Of a stretch of 64,000 nucleotides of DNA, positions 1-9,273 are shown piece after piece. The translations under genes were made by a program, and so were the position numbers. This DNA is from Terriglobia bacterium (lineage in GTDB: Bacteria > Acidobacteriota > Terriglobia > Terriglobales > Acidobacteriaceae): assembly GCA_020073465.1 (NCBI GenBank), contig JAIQFC010000010.1, positions 171,254-235,253 of the forward strand, given 5' to 3'. The notes under the pieces were generated by a model, which was not told the DNA's origin, ran no database searches, and was given only the letters and a program-made list of their open reading frames with translations. Each line of letters starts with the position of its first letter. Positions within the stretch are counted from its first letter, which is position 1.

Positions 1-1854
1 GGTCTTTTTCCGCTCGCTCCAGGGTTTTGTCACCATGCCGCCAAAGCCGCCCGTGGGAGACGTGATCTGGAAGACACTCTGGCTCTCAGGGAACGCATGA
101 TAGACGTCGTACACCTGCTTCGTGTAGAGGTTCGTCTGATCGATGGTCGAGTTGGGCGAAGCCTGGATCACTCCGAAGACCACTCCTTGATCCTCAGCCG
201 GCGCCAGTTCCCGCTGCGAGAACAGGTAGAACGGAATCATCAACAGCAGGACAATCGCCCACAGCGTGAGAACGACGGGCCGGTATTGGAGGGTCCCGGC
301 GAGGTTTTGCGTGTACCACTGGCGCACGTGTTCGAAATGACGATTGACCATGCCGGCGAAACCACGCTCGGTGGCTCCCGCACGCAGCAGCTTCGATCCC
401 ATCATGGGAGAAAGCGTCAATGCAACGATTCCGGATACGATGACAGCCCCCGCCAGAGTGAACGCGAACTCGCGGAACAGCGCCCCGGTTAAACCGCCCT
501 GAATACCGATGGGCGCATACACCGCGGCGAGCGTGATGGTCATGGAGATGATCGGGCCCACCAACTCGCGGGCGGCCTCGAGGGCAGCCCGTAGCGGAGG
601 ACTGCCCATATGAATGTGCCGCTCGACGTTTTCCACCATGACGATGGCGTCATCCACCACCAGGCCGACCGAGAGCACGATGGCCAGCAGGGTCAACAAG
701 TTGATGGTGAAGCCGGCCACGAGCATCAGGAACACGGCGCCAATGAGGGAAATCGGGATGGCGACGACCGGGATCAGCACCGACCGGAACGAGCCGAGGA
801 ACAGAAAAATGACGACGATGACGATGAGCAGGGTTTCGCTGAGAGTCCTGAGCACCTCGTTAATCGCGTCCTGGATATAGGCCGTCGAGTCGTAGGGAAT
901 GCCTACCTTCATCCCGGTTGGTAGCTGAGCTTGAATGCCCGGGATCGCCGCGCGAACGTTCCTGATCACTTCCAGGGAGTTGGCGGTCGGAAGCACCCAG
1001 ACTCCCATGAAGGTCGCCGTCTCGCCATTGAAGCGGACATCCTGATCGTAATTCTGGGCTCCCAATACGACGTCCGCGATTTCTCCCAGCCGGACCACCA
1101 CGCCCTTGTCCTGCTTGACCACGAGCTGACGGAATTCTTCCGCGGTGGTCAGGTTGGTGTTGGCGACCAGGTTCACAGAAACCATCGAACCTTTGGTACT
1201 CCCAAGCGCCGAGAGGTAATTGTTCTTGGCCAACGCATCGTGCACTGCGGCGGGCGAGATGCCAAGCGCCGCCATCTTGTCGGGCTTCAGCCAGATCCGC
1301 ATCGCGAAAGTCCGGTCGCCGAGAATGTCGGCGCGCTGGACTCCGCTGACCGCACTCAGCTTGGGCTGCACAACACGCGTCAGATAGTCGGTAATCTGGT
1401 TCTGGTCGAGATCGCTGGACGAGAAGCCAAGGTACATGGCGGCAAACTGGTTGTCCGCCGTTTGCAGGTCGATTACCGGGGCCTCGGCCTCCGGCGGCAG
1501 ATCGTTGCGGACCTGGGCCACTTTTGCCTGAATCTGCGTGAGCGCTGCGTTGGTGTCGTAGTTGAGCTTCAGGTGCACAGTGATGGTGCTGAGGCCCTGA
1601 GCGCTCGAGGATTCCATGTAGTCGATGCCGTCGGCGCTCGCAATCACGCGCTCCAGCGGGGTGGTGATGAATCCGCGAACGAGATCCGCATTGGCGCCCA
1701 CGTACGTTGTCGAGACCTGTACCACCGCGATGTCGCTGCGCGGGTATTGACGCACGCTCAGCGAGCGGATCGCCTGCAGACCCGCGATCAGGATGACCAG
1801 GTTGACGACGATCGCGAGGACCGGCCGCTTGATAAAGAGGTCCGTGAACTTCAT
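1..1854 (-). CDS. RND efflux pump inner-membrane transporter (AcrB/MexF type), 3' part outside window
   Basis: Proton-driven inner-membrane pump of the hydrophobe/amphiphile efflux RND family. About 617 N-terminal residues are visible. The start reads MKFTDLFIKRPVLAIVVNL, the usual RND opening with the first membrane helix and FIKRP motif. It is followed by a periplasmic porter domain and a helix block containing VGLVVDDAIVMVENVERH, which carries the paired aspartates of the proton relay. The ATG lies two bases after the TGA of the adaptor gene (1857-1859), so the two are translationally coupled. No stop codon is in the window, so the C-terminal half lies before base 1. The family call is firm; the substrate cannot be told. 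Confidence 0.93.
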   Translation of the reverse strand, partial: MKFTDLFIKRPVLAIVVNLVILIAGLQAIRSLSVRQYPRSDIAVVQVSTTYVGANADLVRGFITTPLERVIASADGIDYMESSSAQGLSTITVHLKLNYDTNAALTQIQAKVAQVRNDLPPEAEAPVIDLQTADNQFAAMYLGFSSSDLDQNQITDYLTRVVQPKLSAVSGVQRADILGDRTFAMRIWLKPDKMAALGISPAAVHDALAKNNYLSALGSTKGSMVSVNLVANTNLTTAEEFRQLVVKQDKGVVVRLGEIADVVLGAQNYDQDVRFNGETATFMGVWVLPTANSLEVIRNVRAAIPGIQAQLPTGMKVGIPYDSTAYIQDAINEVLRTLSETLLIVIVVIFLFLGSFRSVLIPVVAIPISLIGAVFLMLVAGFTINLLTLLAIVLSVGLVVDDAIVMVENVERHIHMGSPPLRAALEAARELVGPIISMTITLAAVYAPIGIQGGLTGALFREFAFTLAGAVIVSGIVALTLSPMMGSKLLRAGATERGFAGMVNRHFEHVRQWYTQNLAGTLQYRPVVLTLWAIVLLLMIPFYLFSQRELAPAEDQGVVFGVIQASPNSTIDQTNLYTKQVYDVYHAFPESQSVFQITSPTGGFGGMVTKPWSERKKT

Positions 1855-1856
1855 TT

Positions 1857-2981
1857 TCAGTTGTCCTCAGGTTTGGGGGCCGGATTGTTCCCGGGCTGGA
1901 CTTTGTTGTTCACCTGGACGGCGGCCCCGTTGCGCAGCTTGAACACACCCGAGGTCACGACTTCATCGCCAGGGTTAATTCCGGAGACGACCGCCACCTG
2001 GTCGCCCCGCGACCCTTCAAGCTTGACGAACTGTTGCCGCACGCCGCGATAACTCTGGCCTTTGGGGTCCTTGAGATCGGTGATAACGAAGACTGAGTCG
2101 CCATAGGGGGCATAGCTGATGGCGGACGCCGGCAGCGTGATCACTGGGCGGCTGGCGCCAACTCCCACCTCTACCTGAACGAACATGCCGGGCCGTAATT
2201 TGCCTTCCGGATTGGAAAGGGTGGCCTGTACCTGGATATTTCGGGTTGCTTCGTCCACCACCGAGTCGAGGGCCGTGACGCGACCGTTGAACACCTGGCC
2301 CGTAAGATCTTCGGAGGTAACGCGCAGGTTGCCGCCGACTCGCACTTGTCCGACCGCCTGCTGGGGTACGCCGAAGTCCACATAGATCGGGCTGAGAGAC
2401 TGCAGCGGAACCACCGGGCTGCCGGCGGGCAGATACTGCCCGAGGTTGACCTTGCGGATACCCAGGATTCCGGAAAACGGGGCCCGGATAGTCTTTCGCT
2501 CAATCGTGGCACGAATCTCCGCCACATTCGCCTCGGTGGCCTTTTGCTGGGCCGTGGCCTGGTCGTACTCCGCCCGGGAGATGACACCGGCATTCACCAA
2601 CTGCTGCATCCGGCCATATTGCACACGCGCCAAGTCGCGCTGCGCCTCAAGTGACGCCAACTGGGCCCGCTCTTGGCGTGTGTCAAGCTCGACGAGCACG
2701 TCTCCTGCGCGTACCGACTGCCCCGACTCAAACGAGATTCGCTCGACAACTCCGGGAAGGTCCGCACTGACCGTCACACCGTGGACCGCTTCCATGGTAC
2801 CGATTACGCCCATCGTTGCCGGCCACTGTTGGCGCTCAGCGGTAATGCTCGTGACGGCTTCAGGAGGCGGCTGAAACGCAGCGGCATGCACCGCCGACTC
2901 AACCTGTTTGAACTTTACGAATCCCAGGGTCGTGAGCAGTAACGCCGTCACGCCCAGCATCAGGATCATTCTTTTCGCCAT
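1857..2981 (-). CDS. RND efflux periplasmic adaptor (AcrA/MexE type)
   Basis: Membrane-fusion protein of 374 residues that links the RND pump to an outer-membrane channel. It has an N-terminal hydrophobic anchor or signal (residues 5-22), a biotinyl-lipoyl-like half motif (SADLPGVVERISFESGQSVRAG), a helical hairpin rich in Gln and Ala, the second lipoyl half (IRAPFSGILGIRKVNLGQYL), and beta-barrel and membrane-proximal domains ending GDEVVTSGVFKLRNGA. No lipobox cysteine is present, so it is probably anchored by the uncleaved helix. It is first in a two-gene operon with the pump. No outer-membrane factor gene is seen in the window. Confidence 0.93.
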   Translation of the reverse strand: MAKRMILMLGVTALLLTTLGFVKFKQVESAVHAAAFQPPPEAVTSITAERQQWPATMGVIGTMEAVHGVTVSADLPGVVERISFESGQSVRAGDVLVELDTRQERAQLASLEAQRDLARVQYGRMQQLVNAGVISRAEYDQATAQQKATEANVAEIRATIERKTIRAPFSGILGIRKVNLGQYLPAGSPVVPLQSLSPIYVDFGVPQQAVGQVRVGGNLRVTSEDLTGQVFNGRVTALDSVVDEATRNIQVQATLSNPEGKLRPGMFVQVEVGVGASRPVITLPASAISYAPYGDSVFVITDLKDPKGQSYRGVRQQFVKLEGSRGDQVAVVSGINPGDEVVTSGVFKLRNGAAVQVNNKVQPGNNPAPKPEDN

Positions 2982-3562
<581 letters not shown>

Positions 3563-4018
3563 ATGATTCGCTTCAAAGTGAATGGCACGGAAAGGACGTA
3601 CGACGGCGACCCCCAAATGCCCCTGCTGTGGTATCTGCGCGATATCGCCGGCTTTACTGGCACCAAGTTTGGTTGCGGTATGGCTCTCTGCGGAGCATGC
3701 ACCGTTCATCAGAATGGTGATGCCGTTCGTTCCTGCTCCGTCTCCATGGGCGAGGTGGACGGTACCAGCATCACCACCATCGAAGGACTCTCCACGAAAG
3801 GATTGCACCCGGTACAAAAAGCTTGGATGGAGATCAAGGTCCCGCAGTGCGGGTATTGCCAGACCGGACAGATCATGCAGGCGGTTGCTCTTCTGAACCA
3901 GAATCACAATCCCAGCGATCAGGAGATTGACGCCGTGATGTCCGGCAATCTCTGCCGCTGCGGCACCTACCAGCGCATTCGCGCGGCGATTCACCAGGCT
4001 GCGAAGGAGTTGGCATGA
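3563..4018 (+). CDS. (2Fe-2S)-binding small subunit of a xanthine-dehydrogenase-family molybdenum hydroxylase
   Basis: Electron-transfer subunit of 151 residues. It has the plant-ferredoxin cluster CGMALCGAC (Cys38, Cys43, Cys46, then Cys58) and the C-terminal all-helical cluster CGYC (96, 99) with CRC (131, 133), the standard two-cluster layout of IorA/CoxS-like subunits. The ATG at 3563 is chosen over the longer open frame because GGAGGAG lies just before it and the protein then begins MIRFKVNG as family members do. Its stop overlaps the start of the large subunit (ATGA at 4015-4018). It should pass electrons from the molybdenum centre to an unknown acceptor. No FAD subunit gene is adjacent, as in isoquinoline 1-oxidoreductase-type enzymes. 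Confidence 0.93.
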   Translation: MIRFKVNGTERTYDGDPQMPLLWYLRDIAGFTGTKFGCGMALCGACTVHQNGDAVRSCSVSMGEVDGTSITTIEGLSTKGLHPVQKAWMEIKVPQCGYCQTGQIMQAVALLNQNHNPSDQEIDAVMSGNLCRCGTYQRIRAAIHQAAKELA

Positions 4019-6252
4019 ACAACATCCAGAATGTCAGTCGTCGCAGATTTCTAAAGGGTTCTTTCGTTGCCGGAACGTTCGTGCTCGGCGCGCGCCTCGT
4101 CCCCGAACCGCTTTGGGCCGCCGCTTCGAGTGCGGCTCCGGTCGTTTTTCAACCGGATATCTTTCTCGGTATCGCAAGTGACGGCACCGTCACCATCGTT
4201 GCTCATCGCTCCGAGATGGGTTGTGGCAGCCGAACCGCGCTGCCGCTGGTTGTCGCCGACGAACTCGATGCCGATTGGTCGAAGGTGAAGATTGACCAGG
4301 CCATCGGCGATCCCAGGTACGGCGACCAGGATACCGACGGCTCGCACTCTGTACGGAGTTACTTCGACCAGATGCGCCAGATCGGCGCTACCGCTCGCGT
4401 CATGTTGATCACCGCTGCTGCCAAACAGTGGGGTGTCTCGGGCAAAGAGTGCACGACCGAACCGGGCTTCGTCGTACACAAGGCGAGCGCTCGCAAACTC
4501 AGCTACGGTGGGCTCGCCGCTGCTGCCGCCAAACTCCCGGTTCCGAAGAAGGAAGACGTCCTGCTCAAGAAAAGGTCTGAGTGGCGCTACATCGGCAAGG
4601 ACAACGCCCTTTTCGATCTCCCGGACATCGTTACCGGCAAAGCTACTTTCGGGATGGATGCCAACATGCCCGGCATGGTGTACGCCTCGATCGAGCATCC
4701 GCCTGTCCTCGGACAGACGATCAAGTCCTACGACGACAAGGAAGCGCTCAAGATACCGGGCGTGAAGCAGACGCTTACCATCAGCCCCTTCAAACCACCA
4801 CATCAGTTCCAACCGCTCGGCGGCGTAGCCGTCATTGCGGATCACACCTGGGCTGCATTCCAGGGGCGCAAAGCTCTGAAGATCGACTGGGACGCCAGTC
4901 CCAATGCAGTCTACAACTCCGACCAATTCCGCAAGACCCTCGAATCTACGGCCCGTCAGCCGGGGAAAGTTGTCCGCAACGTTGGCGATGTCGACGCGGC
5001 GTTTGCCAAGGGCGGCAAGATCATCGAGGCTGAGTACTACACTCCACATCTCGCGCATGCCTCGATGGAGCCACCGGTCGCCGTTGCGGAGTACCGTGAC
5101 GGAAAGGTGCTCGCCTGGGCGCCCACTCAGAACCCGCAAGCCGTGCAGGAAACGATTGCGGGCGTAATGGGCATCAAGAAAGAGGATGTTACATGTCACG
5201 TCACTCTTCTCGGGGGCGGTTTCGGCCGGAAATCCAAACCCGACCAGGTCGCGGAAGCAGCGGTCCTCTCGAAACAGCTGGGCAAACCGGTGAAGGTTGT
5301 CTGGTCTCGCGAAGACGATATCAAATTCGACTTCTTCCATTCGGTCGCGGCTATGTATCTGAAGGCGGCGATTGGCCCGGACGGCAAGCCCACCGCATGG
5401 CTGCAGCGCACCGTTTATCCACCGATCGGTTCCACCTTCGATGTCAATGCCAAGTATGCCGATGATGAAATGGGCCTCGGCTGGAACAACCTTCCATTCG
5501 ACATTCCCAACCACCGGGCCGAGAATGGGCCCGCCGATGCCCATGTGCGCATCGGTTGGTTTCGCAGTGTTGCCAACATCTATCACGCGTTTGCCATTCA
5601 CTCCTTCGCGGATGAACTTGCCAACGCCGCCAACAAGGACTCCGTGCAGTATTTGCTGGAGCTGATTGGACCGCCGCGCAGGGTCCCACTGGAATACAAG
5701 CCCGAGGAGCAGGATGAGGCAAAACGTTATCCGCTCGATACCGCTCGGCTTCGTCGCGTGGTGGAGATCGTGGCCGAGAAGTCAGGCTGGGGAAAGCGTC
5801 CCAGCGGGAAAGGACACGGCTTCGGCATTGCGGCACACCGCAGTTTCCTGACCTACGTCGCGACGGTGGTTGAAGTCGAGGTGGACGGCGACGGCCAGGT
5901 GCAAATCCCCAACGTCTGGACTGCTGTCGATGCCGGGACTGTAGTTGCGCCCGACAACGTCCGCAACCAGTTTGAAGGGGCCGCCAACTTCGCAGCAAGC
6001 CTCGCCCTTCTCAGCGAGATTACCGTCACTAACGGTGTCGTGAACCAGGGCAACTTCGGCGACTACAAACTCATACGTATGGATCGCGCTGCGAGACACA
6101 CGCACGTGTACGTCGTCGAAAGCGACGCTCCACCTGCCGGCGTTGGGGAGCCTGGTGTTCCACCGTTTGCTCCGGCTCTTTACAACGCTGTCTATGCTGC
6201 AACCGGCAAACGCATCCGTGAGATGCCACTCTCGAAAACGAAGCTGGTCTAG
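4015..6252 (+). CDS. Molybdopterin-binding large subunit, xanthine dehydrogenase family (isoquinoline 1-oxidoreductase-like), Tat-exported
   Basis: Catalytic subunit of 745 residues. The N-terminus has a twin-arginine signal (SRRRFLK followed by a hydrophobic stretch and an Ala-rich end), indicating folded export to the periplasm with the small subunit. Family motifs include [10 protein letters not shown] in the molybdopterin-binding part and [16 protein letters not shown] near the C-terminus, where the catalytic glutamate of the family lies. The Tat signal on the large subunit and the lack of an FAD subunit match IorB-like aldehyde or N-heterocycle oxidoreductases. The substrate is not predictable. 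It is coupled to the Fe-S gene by an ATGA overlap and followed by a strong terminator. Confidence 0.93.
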   Translation: MNNIQNVSRRRFLKGSFVAGTFVLGARLVPEPLWAAASSAAPVVFQPDIFLGIASDGTVTIVAHRSEMGCGSRTALPLVVADELDADWSKVKIDQAIGDPRYGDQDTDGSHSVRSYFDQMRQIGATARVMLITAAAKQWGVSGKECTTEPGFVVHKASARKLSYGGLAAAAAKLPVPKKEDVLLKKRSEWRYIGKDNALFDLPDIVTGKATFGMDANMPGMVYASIEHPPVLGQTIKSYDDKEALKIPGVKQTLTISPFKPPHQFQPLGGVAVIADHTWAAFQGRKALKIDWDASPNAVYNSDQFRKTLESTARQPGKVVRNVGDVDAAFAKGGKIIEAEYYTPHLAHASMEPPVAVAEYRDGKVLAWAPTQNPQAVQETIAGVMGIKKEDVTCHVTLLGGGFGRKSKPDQVAEAAVLSKQLGKPVKVVWSREDDIKFDFFHSVAAMYLKAAIGPDGKPTAWLQRTVYPPIGSTFDVNAKYADDEMGLGWNNLPFDIPNHRAENGPADAHVRIGWFRSVANIYHAFAIHSFADELANAANKDSVQYLLELIGPPRRVPLEYKPEEQDEAKRYPLDTARLRRVVEIVAEKSGWGKRPSGKGHGFGIAAHRSFLTYVATVVEVEVDGDGQVQIPNVWTAVDAGTVVAPDNVRNQFEGAANFAASLALLSEITVTNGVVNQGNFGDYKLIRMDRAARHTHVYVVESDAPPAGVGEPGVPPFAPALYNAVYAATGKRIREMPLSKTKLV

Positions 6253-6272
6253 GAGTAGTGAGAACAGCGTGA

Positions 6273-6300
6273 GGGACGGATCCAGGATCCGTCCCTTTTC
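6273..6300 (+). terminator. Rho-independent terminator of the molybdenum hydroxylase operon
   Basis: GGGACGGATCC (6273-6283) is followed by its exact complement GGATCCGTCCC (6285-6295) and then TTTTCTTCTTCT. A 9-bp stem with a 5-base loop fits best. It lies 21 bases after the large-subunit stop. Confidence 0.88.
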
Positions 6301-6603
6301 TTCTTCTCTCCGCCGCGACGACGCCGAGTATCCGGTTGCTCTTTCGGCAGCTTGTAACCGGTAGGGAACCAGATTTCGTCGAGAGTCAAGCGGGTGCGCC
6401 CCTTCTAGACGGAGAGCATTCCTCGGCTAACGTCTGGATCATCCGACCCCTAGTGTGCGCAGCATCACTGACACCAGCCTTTGCAGCTTGCAGACTCAGG
6501 GGGCATTCGACCGCGCAGTGTCTCGAAGGCAAATACTCTCTCGACCGCACGAGTGGAACAGTGTGAGCGGTAGAGAAGCAGTTGCTGACCAGGATGACCC
6601 GTT
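6301..6603. other. Intergenic stretch before the PPDK-like gene
   Basis: About 300 bases after the terminator without a recognisable gene. It presumably carries the promoter of the PPDK-like gene. No clear operator or promoter hexamers stood out. Confidence 0.4.
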
Positions 6604-9273
6604 ATGGGAACCGTTACGGCGACGGAAGTTTGCGACTTCAGAATCCGCGGAAACTACTTCAACTGGCGCAGCCTCCTGTCCCGGCGGGAGCTGCATTCTT
6701 CGAAGAAAGAAACCATAGTTGCGAACCATCCTGGATATTCTCCTCCCGTCGTGGACTTCGACCTTCACGGTGGCACAACCCGCAGCATCGTAGTGAGCGA
6801 GTCCGATATCCCTCTGCTGTGCGACGAGGACACTGAAAAGGCGAAAAGGCACCTCTCCCTGATTCTCGACGCCCGTCAGGGCGATGCCAGAGCTGCAAAG
6901 GAGTTGTCCTCCGCAGCGCAAGAGTATTCCTTGGGTGCAACGGTCCAGCCGTCTGAAAGTCCTTTTGTGGTTCCTTGCACAAGCTGCCAGCCCCATTCCG
7001 AGCAGGCCATTAGTCAAAAAGCGTTCGTACTTCTGAAACTGTGCCAGCTCGGCTATCCCGTGCCGGACTTTGTCGTGCTTACCGCGCAGGCTTACGCCGA
7101 GCGCGCTCAGGGTTTTGAGCAGCATCTCGTGGACGCCCTCAAGCAACTCGAGATCGTAACCATGCAGAACCTGGGGGACTGTAAGAACCCTCTGGTGTTC
7201 GCCATCCGCTGCGCCACCGGCCACTACATTCCTGGAGTCATGGATACCTACCTCAACGTAGGAGTGACGGAGAAGACGGTGCCCTGCTTGGAAAGGATGT
7301 ATGGCCCCGTTGCCGCGCACAAGATGTTCCTGAATAATTTGAGGAACCTCTGTCACTCGCTCGACCGCGACGAGCATACTGCCCTTGTGGGTGCCGTCAA
7401 GTCCGATCTCTCTCCCGATGAGGTCGACCGGTTAGTGGAGCAGTTGTCCGGCATCCTCAGGAGAACTGACAGGAGGCTCGTCGAAGATCCGTTTGTTCAA
7501 GCTGCCTTTTTCGTGAGACAGGCCTACAAGCATTTTGACGAGAACCTGGAACTGGTGCTGACGCTCTGCCGGGGAACGGAACACTATCCCAGCCTCATTC
7601 TGCAGAAAATGATCTGCACGGTCCGGCACGAAAATGCCTACGCCGGTGTGATCTCCAGCCGCAATACATACACGGGATCGGGTATCGAGCTCCAGACCGC
7701 CCACAATATCTTCGGCGAAGAAATGATGACGGGCACAGCGGAGATCGAATCCACCGTGTTTGAGGACAGAGAATCCATTAAGGGCGTCTTTCCTGCCGTC
7801 TATCATTTTGTCCCCCATCTTCGGGAACTTGAACGAGAGTTTGAGTCGCCTGTGACGATCGAGTTCGCCGTGGAAGCTACAGAACGATATCAGTGGTTTG
7901 GACTCCTGCAGCTCAATGAAACGGGCATGGCAGGTCGCGCCGCCCTCACCTCGGTGGTGGACATGCACAAGTCGGGAACGATATCGCGCCGACGCGTAAC
8001 CGAACTCATACGGCCCTACCACATCAGGCAGCTCACGAGTGACACGATCGACCAGGAGGTTTTCGACACGCTCAACACCTTCTGCTCCGGTGTGTCTGTG
8101 CTGCCAAGGTCAGCAGTGTCGGCTCGCGTTTATTTCACGGGTGAGGGCGCTTTGCGAGCCAAGAGTCAGGGGGAGAAGGTGTGCCTTTGCAAGAAGACCT
8201 TTGTCCCCACTGACACGGTTGTGATGCGGGAAGTGGACGCAATCATAAGCCTGACCTCAGCCGCCATCCATGTCGTCACGATCTGCCAAAGCCTGGGTAT
8301 CCCCGCTCTCCTGAACCTGGAGAGAAATGGAGTCTCGCTGCAACCGGACGGGAGCCTTGTCAACTCCGCGGGAAGGGAAATCAAGGAGGGGGACTGGATC
8401 ACTATTTCGTCGAGACGTCGATCGCTCTACGAGGGAAAAGCGAAGTTCACACCGGCGAGGCTCTTGCGCTACATGAGAGGAGAGCCTGTCGAGATGGACG
8501 AGGAAGAAAGAAAAGCCTTTGCTTCTATCGCCTACGCATACCGCTACTACCAGCAGTTGACCAGAGGTCTCGAAGCGGACCAGATCTCGACTCTTAGTGA
8601 AGTCACCAGGCTTGTGAATTTCGAACTGAGGGGGGAATCTGAGGAGGCGAAGCAGCTTGTGAACGCCTGGTTCGACGACCGCGAAACCGCATACATGGAA
8701 GAGGTTCTAAAAAGCGATATTGGCGACCACCTGGGGCAAGGTAATGTTTTTGACATGCTCACACTGGACCGGAAGATCCGGTTCTTCAGGGGGGCTCTGG
8801 CAAAATGCTCCCGCGAACACATTTCCGGCTACGAGGCAGGCGCCTTTATGCTGGGCCGGTTCTTGTCCGCGCGGTATCCCGTCGCCTTCTGGAAATGTTT
8901 TAGCCCTTCAGAAATCGGTCTTCTGGTGAACGAGTGGGTTCTCTTTGAGAAGTACATGCAGCTTCTCCACCACGTGGGCGAGAGGAAAGTTCTTCTGGCT
9001 CGCAAGCAGATTCTCAAGGACGGGCTTGGCCAGCTCTCGCTTCACCCGGGCAATGTGCAATGCTTCATCACGCTTAAACTAAGCGGCGCACGCCTGGAGG
9101 AAGCCAGAAATACCTTGCCCCCATGGAGCGATCCCCAATCCGTGAGAGTGCTGGAGCTTCTCCAGCAGCCCTATCGGGCTTTCTATGATTTCGACGCTGT
9201 CTGGTCCGTCAGGCAGCTTGAGAAGGTCTGTCGCGAGGAGAACCTTCCTCTTCCCCGGCCGGACGACGTCTAG
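6604..9273 (+). CDS. PPDK-like protein: ATP-binding and phosphohistidine domains without the PEP/pyruvate barrel
   Basis: An 889-residue protein related to the N-terminal two thirds of pyruvate phosphate dikinase. The stretch FAIRCATGHYIPGVMDTYLN (about 199-218) parallels the PPDK nucleotide-binding motif VRSGA...PGMMDTVLN. SSRNTYTGSG (351-360) parallels FTRNPSTG, and PVTIEFAVE (416-424) parallels DIEFTIE. The swivelling domain (about 495-600) keeps a histidine, His556, at the spacing of the phosphohistidine (nine residues before the G of SLGIP, as in PPDK HAAVVARGMGKP). The last 280 or so residues are helical-looking and lack the PEP-binding TIM barrel. The start is uncertain; the N-terminal 50 residues may be untranslated. 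It converges on the M50-enolase gene with overlapping stop codons, suggesting a shared role in PEP chemistry. Confidence 0.82.
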   Translation: MGTVTATEVCDFRIRGNYFNWRSLLSRRELHSSKKETIVANHPGYSPPVVDFDLHGGTTRSIVVSESDIPLLCDEDTEKAKRHLSLILDARQGDARAAKELSSAAQEYSLGATVQPSESPFVVPCTSCQPHSEQAISQKAFVLLKLCQLGYPVPDFVVLTAQAYAERAQGFEQHLVDALKQLEIVTMQNLGDCKNPLVFAIRCATGHYIPGVMDTYLNVGVTEKTVPCLERMYGPVAAHKMFLNNLRNLCHSLDRDEHTALVGAVKSDLSPDEVDRLVEQLSGILRRTDRRLVEDPFVQAAFFVRQAYKHFDENLELVLTLCRGTEHYPSLILQKMICTVRHENAYAGVISSRNTYTGSGIELQTAHNIFGEEMMTGTAEIESTVFEDRESIKGVFPAVYHFVPHLRELEREFESPVTIEFAVEATERYQWFGLLQLNETGMAGRAALTSVVDMHKSGTISRRRVTELIRPYHIRQLTSDTIDQEVFDTLNTFCSGVSVLPRSAVSARVYFTGEGALRAKSQGEKVCLCKKTFVPTDTVVMREVDAIISLTSAAIHVVTICQSLGIPALLNLERNGVSLQPDGSLVNSAGREIKEGDWITISSRRRSLYEGKAKFTPARLLRYMRGEPVEMDEEERKAFASIAYAYRYYQQLTRGLEADQISTLSEVTRLVNFELRGESEEAKQLVNAWFDDRETAYMEEVLKSDIGDHLGQGNVFDMLTLDRKIRFFRGALAKCSREHISGYEAGAFMLGRFLSARYPVAFWKCFSPSEIGLLVNEWVLFEKYMQLLHHVGERKVLLARKQILKDGLGQLSLHPGNVQCFITLKLSGARLEEARNTLPPWSDPQSVRVLELLQQPYRAFYDFDAVWSVRQLEKVCREENLPLPRPDDV

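Noticed and set aside
931..2052. 373-codon plus-strand frame opposite the first RND pump and adaptor
   Set aside because: Antisense shadow with a skewed Arg/His-rich composition and no ribosome site.
4051..5601. 516-codon open frame on the minus strand inside the molybdenum hydroxylase gene
   Set aside because: It lies wholly antisense to a protein with clear family motifs, and its own translation has no recognisable domain; a high-GC shadow frame.
6496..7377. 293-codon minus-strand frame opposite the start of the PPDK-like gene
   Set aside because: Antisense to conserved PPDK-like motifs, no recognisable product.
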